In this document: in pieces, positions 26,724 to 35,052 of the stretch
Layout: each line of letters opens with the position of its first letter
Numbering within the stretch: position 1 is the first letter of the stretch
DNA from: CALSMU01 sp965230225
GTDB lineage: Bacteria; Bacteroidota; Bacteroidia; Flavobacteriales_D; Parvicellaceae
Assembly (NCBI GenBank): GCA_965230225.1
Contig: CBDDKM010000003.1
Coordinates: 496,001-560,000 of the forward strand
DNA length: 64,000 bases
Direction of reading: 5' to 3'
Notes under the pieces: generated by a model
Database searches by the model: none
What the model saw: only the letters and a program-made list of their open reading frames with translations
What the model was told of the DNA's origin: nothing
Position numbers and translations under genes: made by a program

Positions 26724-27465
26724 TAATTCTAGCTTCAACCCTTCTGTTTTTTTGATTATTGGCTTCAGATGTTTCAGGAACTAAAGGTTGAGAATTACTA
26801 TACCCTCTGTAAATCAAACGATCTGTACTGACCCCTCTATTTACCAGAAAATCAAAAACCATTTTGGCTCTCATTTCAGATAAGAATTGATCATCGACAC
26901 AACATACATGTCCTGCAATTTCAATTTTAAGTGTTTCAAGACTATCCATTACATTTTTTAGATGGTGCAGTTCGTATATGGCATTAGAATCCAGAAAGTA
27001 TGGAGTTCCGGGAACAAACATGATGTTGTTTAGTTGAATTTTATCTTCAGTTAAAAAGTTTTCTATAGAGAAAGAAGGCTCCGAAGGGGAAGGTGTTTCT
27101 ACTATATTGGGAGCAATAATTTCAATGGAAACTCTTCTGTTTTCTTCGTTACTTGAGAATGTAGCCTCTGATTCTCCTTTGTGGCTAATTTCAATGTTAG
27201 ATAATTGATATTTGTTTTCGAGGTGTTTTTTAACGGCCTGTACTCGATTTTTGGAAAGAATCATATTATCCTCAACCGTACCAATTGTATCCGTATGACC
27301 TACAAGAGTAATACTGGCCAATGTGTCTATTTCGGAAAACAGTTCTTCTAATTTGGACTTTGAAGAGGAGGTTAAATTGCTTTCTCCCAGATCAAAGTAA
27401 ACGTACTCTTGAGCCCTTCCGGATAGTGCAAACAACACCATAAATATGAGTAATGTGTATTTCAT
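26713..27465 (-). CDS. Exported protein with two tandem OmpA-like peptidoglycan-binding domains
   Basis: 250 residues from the ATG at 27465; a GTG start at 27483 would put six residues before the signal peptide. Signal peptide about 1-18 (SGRAQ). The first OmpA-like domain (about 20-120) has YVYFDLGESNLTSSSKSKL, TLVGHTDTIGTVEDN, LSKNRVQAVKKHL and NRRVSIEII. The second (about 140-250) has IEIAGHVCCVDDQFLSEMRA, RGVSTDRLIYRGYSNSQPL and NRRVEARIISR. OmpA domains bind the diaminopimelate of peptidoglycan. Two complete domains with no barrel or repeat region is unusual. The 3' end overlaps the convergent gene by 11 bases. Confidence 0.82.
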   Translation of the reverse strand: MKYTLLIFMVLFALSGRAQEYVYFDLGESNLTSSSKSKLEELFSEIDTLASITLVGHTDTIGTVEDNMILSKNRVQAVKKHLENKYQLSNIEISHKGESEATFSSNEENRRVSIEIIAPNIVETPSPSEPSFSIENFLTEDKIQLNNIMFVPGTPYFLDSNAIYELHHLKNVMDSLETLKIEIAGHVCCVDDQFLSEMRAKMVFDFLVNRGVSTDRLIYRGYSNSQPLVPETSEANNQKNRRVEARIISR

Positions 27466-27506
27466 AGGTTTGGGTTTGCACACATAATGCCAAACAGGGT
27501 AATTGG

Positions 27507-28019
27507 TTACTTGTACCAGCTGGAATATTTTAAATAATTATCTGCAATTCTTTCCACTTCTCCCTTAAATAACTCAGGACTAAGTTCTTTCACTTTTTTA
27601 GCGGGAGTTCCTGCATAAATACTCCAACTTTCTACATGTGTTCCCTGTGTAACAACCGCACCGGCTGCAATAATGGTATTACTTTCTATAATGCAGTCGT
27701 CCATTACAATAGCACCCATGCCAATTAACACGTTGTCTTTTACAGTGCAACCATGTACAATAGCGTTGTGACCAATAGAAACATTGTTGCCAAGAGTAGT
27801 GGGAGATTTCTTATAAGTACAATGAACTACAGCACCATCCTGAACATTTACTTTGTTTCCCATTTTAATGAAGTGTACGTCTGCTCTAACAACCGAATTA
27901 AACCAAAAGCTACAATCGTTACCACATATTAAATCACCTATTATGGTGGCATTTTCTGCCAAATAACAATTGTCACCAAATTGTGGTTTTTTCCCCAATA
28001 CTTCTTTTATTAACGCCAT
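27507..28019 (-). CDS. Gamma-carbonic anhydrase family (left-handed beta-helix) protein
   Basis: 170 residues of hexapeptide repeats forming a left-handed beta-helix trimer, as in YrdA/CaiE/PaaY. The three metal-binding histidines of gamma carbonic anhydrases are present: His66 (GAVVHC), His84 and His89 (SIGHNAIVHGC), as is the Arg45 of VVRADVHF. The C-terminus carries IYAGTPAKKVKELSP and a closing helix. It may hydrate CO2 or act as an acyl-CoA-related scaffold; many bacterial members show no carbonic anhydrase activity in vitro. It is divergent from the Nfu gene with only 35 bases between the starts. Confidence 0.92.
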   Translation of the reverse strand: MALIKEVLGKKPQFGDNCYLAENATIIGDLICGNDCSFWFNSVVRADVHFIKMGNKVNVQDGAVVHCTYKKSPTTLGNNVSIGHNAIVHGCTVKDNVLIGMGAIVMDDCIIESNTIIAAGAVVTQGTHVESWSIYAGTPAKKVKELSPELFKGEVERIADNYLKYSSWYK

Positions 28020-28036
28020 TGTGATATTATTTGCTG

Positions 28037-28044
28037 TAAATTTG
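28037..28044 (+). promoter_or_regulatory. -7 box of the Nfu gene
   Basis: TAAATTTG matches TAnnTTTG, ten bases before the ATG at 28055; a TTG at 28019-28021 is a possible -33 element with a short 15-base spacer. Confidence 0.6.
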
Positions 28045-28054
28045 CATAAAATTT

Positions 28055-28672
28055 ATGGAGATGAGTAAACCTGTAACAATATATGTAGAGTCCACCCCAA
28101 ATCCGGAAGTATTAAAGTTTGTGGCAGATATTATGGTAATAGACAACGGAGAAACTGTTGAGTTTACCAGTGGAAGTGATGCTAAAGGACATTCTGAGTT
28201 GGCTGAAGCTTTGTTTAATTTCCCATTTGTGAAGAGTGTTTACTTTGCAGCTAATTTTATCTCTATTACTAAGACTGCTACCATTCAGTGGCATTACATT
28301 TCTCAGGAATTGAGAGATTATATCCAGGACTGGCTAGCGAATAATGATAAAGCTGTTCAATCTGTACCTGAAGTACAGGTGCAAGGTTCTGATTTATCGG
28401 AAGCTCCCATAAGTACTGAACCTGTAATTAATACAGAATTGGATAAAAAGATCTTCGAATTATTAGAAGAGTATGTTCGTCCTGCTGTTGAAGGAGATGG
28501 AGGAGCAATCGATTTTAAATCTTTTGACGAGGCAAGCGGAACTGTTACCGTTGTTCTTAAAGGAGCTTGTAGTGGGTGTCCGTCATCTACTGCTACTTTA
28601 AAAGGAGGAATCGAGAGTTTATTAAAAACACACATGCCTGAAGTACAAGAGGTAGTTGCTCTTAACGGGTAA
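28055..28672 (+). CDS. Nfu-type iron-sulfur cluster scaffold/carrier
   Basis: 205 residues with two domains. The N-terminal Nfu_N domain (about 5-95) contains the typical IYVESTPNPEVLKFVAD and FVKSVYFAANFISITK. A linker of about 30 residues leads to the C-terminal NifU-like domain (about 128-205) with GDGGAIDFKSFD and the cluster-binding CxxC at Cys172 and Cys175 (GACSGCPSSTATLKGGIE). This architecture, also found in mitochondria and Alphaproteobacteria, delivers 4Fe-4S clusters to target enzymes such as lipoyl or biotin synthases. A biotin synthase gene lies 3.5 kb away, but co-regulation is not implied. An alternative ATG six bases downstream is equally possible. Confidence 0.93.
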   Translation: MEMSKPVTIYVESTPNPEVLKFVADIMVIDNGETVEFTSGSDAKGHSELAEALFNFPFVKSVYFAANFISITKTATIQWHYISQELRDYIQDWLANNDKAVQSVPEVQVQGSDLSEAPISTEPVINTELDKKIFELLEEYVRPAVEGDGGAIDFKSFDEASGTVTVVLKGACSGCPSSTATLKGGIESLLKTHMPEVQEVVALNG

Positions 28673-28673
28673 T

Positions 28674-28937
28674 ATGGGACTGTTAAGAAATCACTCCATT
28701 GTTTATAATTACTACCAGCACGAACCAACAGGTAATCTGGTTGCGATAGAACGTGATAAAGCGAAAGAGATTTCTAAATTGTATAAGAAGTTTAAAAGAG
28801 CGGATAAGATTTCCGATTCTGAAAAAGTTCTGGGCTATTTCTTTGTGCTAGACGAAGAATTTGACTCTCTAAAGATTGATTTTTCTGAAGAAGTTGAATT
28901 TCAAGTCAACCAATTGCAAAAGGCAGATATCAATTAG
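28674..28937 (+). CDS. Small cytoplasmic protein of unknown function
   Basis: 87 residues from the ATG at 28674, one base after the Nfu stop codon, so it is probably translated with it; an earlier in-frame non-ATG start inside nfu was rejected. The sequence (MGLLRNHSIVYNYYQHEPTG at its start) is charged, with a Lys-rich helix (KAKEISKLYKKFKRADK) and an acidic C-terminal half. No domain is recognised. It overlaps the convergent DUF4159 gene by four bases. Tight linkage to nfu suggests, but does not show, a role near Fe-S metabolism. Confidence 0.6.
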   Translation: MGLLRNHSIVYNYYQHEPTGNLVAIERDKAKEISKLYKKFKRADKISDSEKVLGYFFVLDEEFDSLKIDFSEEVEFQVNQLQKADIN

Positions 28938-29611
28938 TCTGTTTCTCCAAGTAAAGCGTACTGCACGATATTCGATCCCATTTGCAAGGCTTTCAGTCTG
29001 GATTCTTCACTGTCATTGTGCACTTCTGCATCTTCCCAACCATCTCCTAAATCGCATTCGAAGTCGTAAAAACACACCAATCTTCCTTCGTAGATTAATC
29101 CAAATCCCTGTGGAGCTTTTTCATCGTGTTCATGAATCTTGGGTAGCCCCTGTTTAAAATCGTAAGACTGATGGTAAATTTTGTGATCGTATGGAAGTTC
29201 AATAAAGTCCAGTTCAGGAAATACTTTTTTCATTTGAGGACGAACAAATTTGTCTAACCCATAGTTATCCGAAATATGGAGGAAGCCACCTCCAATCAGG
29301 TAGTTTCTTAGGTTTTCTGCTTCCTGATTATTAAATACAACATTTCCATGTCCGGTCATGTGTACAAAAGGGTAGTTGTATAAGTCAGGACTAGAAACAT
29401 CAACATCCTCTACTTTGGGATCAATATTCATTTTTAAGTTAGTATTGCAAAACTTTACCAGATTGGGCAAAGCAGTTGGGTTGGCATACCAGTCTCCGCC
29501 ACCATTGTACTTTAGTACAGCAAATGTATAAGAGTAGCTCTTACTCACTTTTGGTGCAGGAGGAGCGAACCCAAATAATGCTACCAACGAAAAAATCAAT
29601 AAATACCGCAT
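28934..29611 (-). CDS. DUF4159 exported protein
   Basis: 225 residues from the ATG at 29611 (a TTG six bases upstream is less likely). An N-terminal hydrophobic signal (about 1-17, ALFGFAPP) is followed by a DUF4159 domain: FAVLKYNGGGDWYANPTALP, YPFVHMTGHGNVVFNNQE, LRNYLIGGGFLHISDNYG, IYHQSYDF and GRLVCFYDFECDLGDGWED. The fold resembles a glutamine-amidotransferase-like Rossmann domain, often beside AAA ATPase/vWA genes in other bacteria, which are not seen here. Function unknown. It is convergent with the small gene downstream of nfu. Confidence 0.85.
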   Translation of the reverse strand: MRYLLIFSLVALFGFAPPAPKVSKSYSYTFAVLKYNGGGDWYANPTALPNLVKFCNTNLKMNIDPKVEDVDVSSPDLYNYPFVHMTGHGNVVFNNQEAENLRNYLIGGGFLHISDNYGLDKFVRPQMKKVFPELDFIELPYDHKIYHQSYDFKQGLPKIHEHDEKAPQGFGLIYEGRLVCFYDFECDLGDGWEDAEVHNDSEESRLKALQMGSNIVQYALLGETD

Positions 29612-29682
29612 ACTCAAAAGTAAGAAATTGTGAAAAATATGGATAGAATTTACGATTTTTGCGGAAATTTAGAAAATAGATA

Positions 29683-30972
29683 ATGCAAGCACTTGGAAAT
29701 CATATACTTGTTGAGTTTACAGGATGTACCCCAGAAAAAATGAATGATGTTGCTTTCATCGAAAATAAGATGATAGAAGCAGCTACTAAAGCTGGAGCAA
29801 CTGTTATTAATTCTACGTTTCACCATTTCTCTCCCTATGGTGTGTCTGGTGTAATTGTGATCCAGGAGAGCCATTTGGCCATTCATACCTGGCCGGAATA
29901 TGGATATGCTGCTGTAGATTTGTTTACATGCGGAGATCAGGTAGATGCATGGTTGGCGTTTGATTTATTAAAGGAGGAGTTTGGAGCTGGAAATTACTCC
30001 GCCATAGAGATGAAGAGGGGAGCACTTAAACTTTTGGAGAGAATGGACCTTGACCTTTCTTCCATGAGAGAACAGGTAGAGTCGGACGTAAAACAAGCCT
30101 TTAAGAGAAACATTTGGTTTACAGATAAGGACGATTCACAAGCGCTATCTTTAAGGTATAAAGAGGTACTGTTTAGAGAAACTTCTCCATTTCAGGAAGT
30201 GAAGATTTTAGATACCTATAGGTATGGTAAAATGTTGACCATCGATAATATGGTAATGACTACCGAGAAGGATGAGTTTCATTATCACGAAATGATTGCT
30301 CACCCAGCGATCTTTGCTCATGGTAACATTAAAAATGTATTGGTTATTGGAGGAGGAGATGGTGGTACCATACGAGAAGTGTTAAGGCACGATTCCATTG
30401 AAAAGGTAACCATGGTAGAAATTGACGAGGTAGTTGTAAAAGCTAGCAAACAGTTTTTACCTTCTATATCATCTGCATTTGATCATCCTAAGTTGGAGTT
30501 GATTATTGGAGATGGGATTTCATTTGTAAAAGAATCGCCGGATGAGGTGTATGATTTGGTATTGGTTGATGGTTCTGATCCGGTTGGACCAGCTGAAGGA
30601 TTATTCACTCATGAGTTCTACAATAACTGTCATAGAATACTTAAGGAAAGAGGTGTTTTAGTGGCTCAGGGAGAGTCTCCTTCATTTAACGAAAGAGTGT
30701 TTGTGGAATTGAATCACCTATTGAAAAATATCTTTGGGGAAGAAAAAGCTCCTGTTAGTTTGTTTAGTGTGCCTACTTACCCAACTGGTACCTGGAGTTT
30801 TCAATGGGGAATAAAAGGTGAGATTACACCGTTGTTGGTGAACGATCAATTAGTGGAAGAGTTTTCGAATACTCAGGACTTGAAATACTATAATTCTGAT
30901 ATTCATAGAGCTACTTTTGCAGTACCGAACTACATTAAAAAAGCAATTACACAAAAGGCCGAATTGGTATAA
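29683..30972 (+). CDS. speDE: Bifunctional S-adenosylmethionine decarboxylase/spermidine synthase fusion
   Basis: 429 residues joining two polyamine enzymes. Residues about 1-120 are a prokaryotic SpeD: STFHHFSPYGVSGVIVIQES with the self-cleavage and pyruvoyl-forming Ser63 (ESHLAIHTWPE), His68 and Cys83 (LFTCGD). Residues about 140-425 are a spermidine synthase: GGGDGG at 223-228 binds decarboxylated SAM, with MVEIDEVV, LVDGSDPVGPAEGLF and YPTGTWSFQWG. SpeD makes the aminopropyl donor and SpeE transfers it to putrescine. Autocleavage at Ser63 leaves the alpha chain joined to SpeE. The downstream agmatinase-family gene overlaps by one base and could supply putrescine. No arginine decarboxylase lies in this window. 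Confidence 0.93.
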   Translation: MQALGNHILVEFTGCTPEKMNDVAFIENKMIEAATKAGATVINSTFHHFSPYGVSGVIVIQESHLAIHTWPEYGYAAVDLFTCGDQVDAWLAFDLLKEEFGAGNYSAIEMKRGALKLLERMDLDLSSMREQVESDVKQAFKRNIWFTDKDDSQALSLRYKEVLFRETSPFQEVKILDTYRYGKMLTIDNMVMTTEKDEFHYHEMIAHPAIFAHGNIKNVLVIGGGDGGTIREVLRHDSIEKVTMVEIDEVVVKASKQFLPSISSAFDHPKLELIIGDGISFVKESPDEVYDLVLVDGSDPVGPAEGLFTHEFYNNCHRILKERGVLVAQGESPSFNERVFVELNHLLKNIFGEEKAPVSLFSVPTYPTGTWSFQWGIKGEITPLLVNDQLVEEFSNTQDLKYYNSDIHRATFAVPNYIKKAITQKAELV

Positions 30973-31979
30973 TGAGTTTTGATCCAAACGATATCGGATT
31001 AAAGAATGGAAATCTTTTTGGTTTCCCTTATTCAGAGGAGGAAGCCGACTTGATCATCATTCCTGTTCCATGGGACACAACAGCTTCTTTTGTGAAAGGA
31101 ACTGCTGAAGGACCAGGTGCAATACTTGAAGCATCCTCTCAGTTGGATTTTTGCCATCCTGCTGTGGATAAAGCCTGGGAGAAAAAAGTGTACATGTCTC
31201 CCATTTCTGAGGAGTGGTTGAAGTTGAATCATTCCTATGCAGAAAAAGTAGAAAAGTACATTTGGTTTTTAGAAGACGGAGGGAAATTAACAGCTGATTC
31301 CAAACATCTCGAAATTGTTAATCAGGTTAATGATGCTCAGGAGTTTTTAAGGGTAAACCTGAAAGAAAAAGCGTTGGAATACCTTAATAAGGGTAAAATG
31401 GTTGGTGTTCTTGGTGGCGAACATAGTGTACCATTAGGGTTAATGGAAGCTTTGTTGGAAAAGTATCAGGAGTTTGGAATACTTCAGATTGATGCACATG
31501 CCGATCTTCGAGAAGCTTATGAAGGGTTTGAACAATCTCATGCATCCATTATGTATAATGTGCTAAAACATGATGGAATAAAGAAGTTAGTGCAAGTAGG
31601 AGTTAGGGATTTTTCCAATGGAGAAAAGCAAGTAATGGATCGAGATGATCGAATACATACCTTCTTTAATTGGAATTTAAAAGAAGCTCAGTTTAATGGA
31701 GTGTCCTGGAAAGAGCAATGTGATCAAATCATAGAAAAACTTCCTCCCTTAGTATATGTCAGCTTTGATATTGATGGACTTAAACCTTCGTTGTGTCCTG
31801 ATACAGGAACTCCCGTTCCTGGAGGGTTAGAATTTGAGGAGGCCATGTATTTAATTCGCCAGATTAAGCAATCAGGGAGAGAAGTAATTGGATTTGATTT
31901 GTGTGAAGTGGCACCTGGGAACAATACGGTAAATGCCATAACCGGAGCCCATGTTCTCTGGAACTTGTGTCTGTTGTAA
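30972..31979 (+). CDS. speB: Agmatinase/ureohydrolase-family enzyme
   Basis: 335 residues of the arginase/agmatinase/formimidoylglutamase family. Metal ligands are visible in GGEHSVPLGL (His151), QIDAHADLREAY (Asp174, His176, Asp178) and VSFDIDGLKPSLCPD. It should split a guanidino group to release urea; agmatine is the likely substrate because its start overlaps the stop of the speD-speE fusion (TAATG), putting it in one polyamine operon. It has an insert of roughly 40 residues around 65-110 relative to short bacterial agmatinases. Formimidoylglutamase or arginase activity cannot be excluded by sequence alone. Confidence 0.88.
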   Translation: MSFDPNDIGLKNGNLFGFPYSEEEADLIIIPVPWDTTASFVKGTAEGPGAILEASSQLDFCHPAVDKAWEKKVYMSPISEEWLKLNHSYAEKVEKYIWFLEDGGKLTADSKHLEIVNQVNDAQEFLRVNLKEKALEYLNKGKMVGVLGGEHSVPLGLMEALLEKYQEFGILQIDAHADLREAYEGFEQSHASIMYNVLKHDGIKKLVQVGVRDFSNGEKQVMDRDDRIHTFFNWNLKEAQFNGVSWKEQCDQIIEKLPPLVYVSFDIDGLKPSLCPDTGTPVPGGLEFEEAMYLIRQIKQSGREVIGFDLCEVAPGNNTVNAITGAHVLWNLCLL

Positions 31980-32109
31980 TTACATCATTTTCACGGAAAT
32001 GTAATATTTTAATTGATCTCGTTGGGAAACGGCAGTTTTCTAATAATGTTTGTATCTTTTTAAATTCAAAGGGAGAAGTATTGGCAGAACCTGCTATTTT
32101 TGCTCCACG

Positions 32110-32117
32110 TAATTTTG
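32110..32117 (+). promoter_or_regulatory. -7 box upstream of bioB
   Basis: TAATTTTG matches TAnnTTTG and ends 12 bases before the bioB ATG at 32130. A TTG at 32081 is a possible -33 element with a long spacer of 26 bases. No BirA-type biotin operator was recognised. Confidence 0.5.
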
Positions 32118-32129
32118 ACGACATAGAAC

Positions 32130-33257
32130 ATGAAAAACTGGACGAAAGAAGAGATTAGAGAAGTTTATAACAGACCATTGATGGAGTTGATGTATGAAGC
32201 TGCAAGTGTGCACAGAAAACATCACAACCCTAGAGAAATTCAGGTAAGTACATTGGTGTCTGTTAAAACAGGAGGATGTAGTGAAGATTGTGGATACTGT
32301 CCGCAGTCTGCCAGCTATGAAACAGATATAGAGAAGAACGATATGCTTTCGTTAGAGGAAGTAGTAGCAGCTGGTAAATATGCCAAGCAAAATGGTTCTT
32401 CAAGAGTATGTATGGGGGCTTCGTGGAGAAGCGTAAAAGAGGATGACGATTTTGATCAGGTATTGGAGATGGTTCGTTCATTGAATGAATTGGACCTTGA
32501 AGTTTGTTGTACTTTGGGGATGCTTACCGAAAATCAAGCTCAGCGTTTGGCTGACGCCGGATTGTATGCCTACAACCATAACATTGATACATCAGAAGAA
32601 TACTATAAAGAGATTATTTCTACCAGAGGGTATGAAGATCGGTTGAAAACAATTGATAACGCTGGTAAAGCAGGTCTTTCTATTTGTTCTGGAGGAATTC
32701 TTGGAATGGGAGAAAAAGACGAGGACCGTATTAGCATGCTGTATACGTTAACCTTAATGAAACCTCAACCGGCTTCAGTGCCAATTAATGCATTAGTAGC
32801 GGTAGAAGGTACTCCTATGGAAGATCAAAATACAGTGCCGATTTGGGATATGGTAAGAATGATTGCCACAACCAGAATTGTAATGCCGGAATCTTCTGTA
32901 AGATTATCTGCGGGAAGAACAGAAATGTCTCAGGAAGGTCAGGCAATGTGCTTTATGGCTGGGGCAAATTCTATTTTCTCAGGAGATAAATTATTGACCA
33001 CTCCTAATCCAAAAATGTCTTCGGATATGGAATTGTTCAATCATTTGGGCCTAATACCTATGAAGCCTTATAACAAAGCTCCAAAACCGGGTGTAAATGA
33101 GAAGTACAAGATTAGATCAAAGAGCGAGGACAGACCAAAATGGAGCAGACCAGGGCACAAAATTGATAGAAATGTTCAGGCTAAAGAAAGAGCCAAAGAA
33201 ATAAGAAAAGAAGCCAAATTTGAACCACGAAAAGTGACGTCCGTGGAAAAACTTTGA
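32130..33257 (+). CDS. bioB: Biotin synthase
   Basis: 375 residues. BioB is a radical-SAM enzyme that inserts sulfur into dethiobiotin. The SAM-cluster cysteines are Cys50, Cys54 and Cys57 in GGCSEDCGYCPQS. Other family motifs are RVCMGASWR, VCCTLGMLTENQAQRL, YNHNIDTSEEYY, GGILGMGEKDEDRI and the SAGRTEMS near the auxiliary cluster. The C-terminus is longer than in E. coli BioB by about 30 residues: a strongly basic tail of Lys and Arg (KWSRPGHKIDRNVQAKERAK). It starts the biotin gene group and overlaps the next gene by one base (TGATG). Confidence 0.97.
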   Translation: MKNWTKEEIREVYNRPLMELMYEAASVHRKHHNPREIQVSTLVSVKTGGCSEDCGYCPQSASYETDIEKNDMLSLEEVVAAGKYAKQNGSSRVCMGASWRSVKEDDDFDQVLEMVRSLNELDLEVCCTLGMLTENQAQRLADAGLYAYNHNIDTSEEYYKEIISTRGYEDRLKTIDNAGKAGLSICSGGILGMGEKDEDRISMLYTLTLMKPQPASVPINALVAVEGTPMEDQNTVPIWDMVRMIATTRIVMPESSVRLSAGRTEMSQEGQAMCFMAGANSIFSGDKLLTTPNPKMSSDMELFNHLGLIPMKPYNKAPKPGVNEKYKIRSKSEDRPKWSRPGHKIDRNVQAKERAKEIRKEAKFEPRKVTSVEKL

Positions 33258-33946
33258 TGAAAAAGATCATACTGATAGCGTGTATTTTGATTAGCACTGT
33301 GGCTCATTCACAGTACTATTCTGAACAAGCTAATTCGAAACATTTTGTTGGTTTCGGGTATTCATTGGCCAACACGCATTGGTACTCTCACACAGAAGAT
33401 TTTCAATTATTCGATCCAACCGGTAGGACATTAATCGATGGTGCTGGATCATTTGATACCAGAGTTCAATCCCAGATGCTTCAATTAGAAGTATTAGCTC
33501 CAGTAGGGGAGGTAAGAATGGGAGTAGGAATTGCATTCGAAGAATGTCAGTTGTACAAAATCAATGTGGAGTCTGATATCATCAATACCGTGGTGCCTTT
33601 TACTGAAATGTTCCGATTCAATAAATTGTTTTATCAATTGGAAGTACCATTTAGTAAACTCAATAGTCACTTTTTTTCGTTGGCCATTAATAACCGTGTA
33701 GGGTATTATGGTTTTACTGCGGTTAAAAGTTTATCGCTATTTGGAGAACGAAGAATGGGGAAATCTTTTTTTGGATCAACAGCAGCCAGAATGGATTTTA
33801 AAGTGGGAGCAATGACTTACTTGTTTGTAATGCCTATGATGGAGTATAAATACTTCAAGAATACGCAGGAAGAATCGCCCAATTTTATCATTCACAACAT
33901 GTTTTCGTACAGTGCAGTGATTGGATTGAGGTTTCACGTAGTTTAG
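33257..33946 (+). CDS. Exported beta-barrel-like protein of unknown function in the biotin operon
   Basis: 229 residues from the ATG at 33257, which shares one base with the bioB stop (TGATG); an upstream TTG at 33254 was not chosen. A signal peptide (about 1-17, TVAHSQ) precedes a mature region rich in beta-strand and aromatic residues (HFVGFGYSLANTHWYSH, QMLQLEVLAPVGEVRMGVGI, MTYLFVMPMMEYKYF, YSAVIGLRFHVV), compatible with a small outer-membrane barrel. It lies between bioB and bioF, five bases before the latter. No family is recognised. Its position makes an outer-membrane step connected with biotin or its precursors worth considering, without direct evidence. Confidence 0.65.
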   Translation: MKKIILIACILISTVAHSQYYSEQANSKHFVGFGYSLANTHWYSHTEDFQLFDPTGRTLIDGAGSFDTRVQSQMLQLEVLAPVGEVRMGVGIAFEECQLYKINVESDIINTVVPFTEMFRFNKLFYQLEVPFSKLNSHFFSLAINNRVGYYGFTAVKSLSLFGERRMGKSFFGSTAARMDFKVGAMTYLFVMPMMEYKYFKNTQEESPNFIIHNMFSYSAVIGLRFHVV

Positions 33947-33951
33947 TAGTT

Positions 33952-35049
33952 ATGGATAAAGAACTGGAGCAAAAACTACAGTCCAGAAAGGAAAATCAAT
34001 CTTATAGAGAGTTAAGAGATTATAGCCATTTGGTGGATTTTTCATCCAACGATTATTTAGGGTTAGCTTCTAATCTGGAAACAGAAGCAAGTGGTACTGG
34101 GTCAACCGGATCAAGGTTAATTTCGGGAAATTTTAAAGCGGTAGAGGAACTGGAAAAAGAATTGGCGAACTTTCATGGAATGCCTGCTGGATTAATTTTT
34201 AATTCCGGTTATACTGCTAACCTTGGTTTGTTTTCAACCCTTCCGCAAAGAGGAGATACAGTTCTTTACGATAGTCTTATTCATGCATCCATTAGAGATG
34301 GATTAAAGTTATCCAATGCAAAGAGCTATTCTTTTAAGCATAACGATTTGAATCATTTGGAAGAACGATTAAAAACTGCCGAAGGAAATGTATTTGTAGC
34401 AGTGGAGTCCATCTATTCTATGGATGGCGATTCACCGAATCTAATAGCTCTTTTAAATCTTTGCGAGTCCTACAATGCTCATTTAATAGTAGACGAAGCA
34501 CATGCGGTTGGAGTAGTTGGGAAAATGGGAGAGGGGTTAGTAGCTCAACTAGGGTTACAGGATAAGGTATATTGTACTGTCGTAACCTTTGGAAAGGCCA
34601 TGGGGTGCCATGGAGCAATAGTATTGGGATCAGCTACTCTGAGAAACTTTTTAATTAATTACTGTCGTTCCTTTATTTATACCACTGGACCATCACCACA
34701 AACCATTGCTACCATACAACAGCAATATAACAGGATGAAAAACCTTTTGCAAAGTGGGGAGGGAAGAAAATCTCAAGAACTAAAAAATGAGTTAATAAAA
34801 GGCCTGAAGGGAGCGTATGACTTGGTGTATGGAGAGTATGGAAACATAGTTTCTGTAGTCATTCCGGGAGTTGAATCGTGTAAGGCAATGGCAGCCAGTT
34901 TAGAGGAGAAAGGCTACTTTGTAAAAGCCATTTTGAGCCCTACGGTAGAAAAGGGAAAAGAACGGTTAAGAATTTGCTTGCATGAGTTCAATACCAAAGC
35001 ACAAATAGAAGAGTTACAAAGGGAATTGTTACCCGTTGTAACCAATTGA
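33952..35049 (+). CDS. bioF: 8-amino-7-oxononanoate synthase
   Basis: 365 residues, a PLP-dependent alpha-oxoamine synthase. BioF condenses L-alanine with pimeloyl-CoA or pimeloyl-ACP in the first committed step of the biotin ring pathway. The PLP lysine is Lys215 (VVTFGKAMGCHGAIV); Asp181 and His184 of IVDEAHAVGVVG bind the cofactor; FSSNDYLGLA and GSTGSRLISGN are the N-terminal family signatures. The fold is shared with KBL and serine palmitoyltransferase, so the assignment leans on the neighbouring bioB and bioD. The protein is slightly shorter than E. coli BioF. Confidence 0.9.
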   Translation: MDKELEQKLQSRKENQSYRELRDYSHLVDFSSNDYLGLASNLETEASGTGSTGSRLISGNFKAVEELEKELANFHGMPAGLIFNSGYTANLGLFSTLPQRGDTVLYDSLIHASIRDGLKLSNAKSYSFKHNDLNHLEERLKTAEGNVFVAVESIYSMDGDSPNLIALLNLCESYNAHLIVDEAHAVGVVGKMGEGLVAQLGLQDKVYCTVVTFGKAMGCHGAIVLGSATLRNFLINYCRSFIYTTGPSPQTIATIQQQYNRMKNLLQSGEGRKSQELKNELIKGLKGAYDLVYGEYGNIVSVVIPGVESCKAMAASLEEKGYFVKAILSPTVEKGKERLRICLHEFNTKAQIEELQRELLPVVTN

Positions 35050-35052
35050 GTT

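Noticed and set aside
31975..31984. Palindrome TGTAATTACA at the end of the agmatinase-family gene
   Set aside because: Ten AT-rich bases overlapping a stop codon are expected by chance; no partner site near bioB.
31967..32158. Small open frame across the speB-bioB gap
   Set aside because: It overlaps both the end of the agmatinase-family gene and the start of bioB in other frames and crosses the bioB promoter; no domain or export signal.
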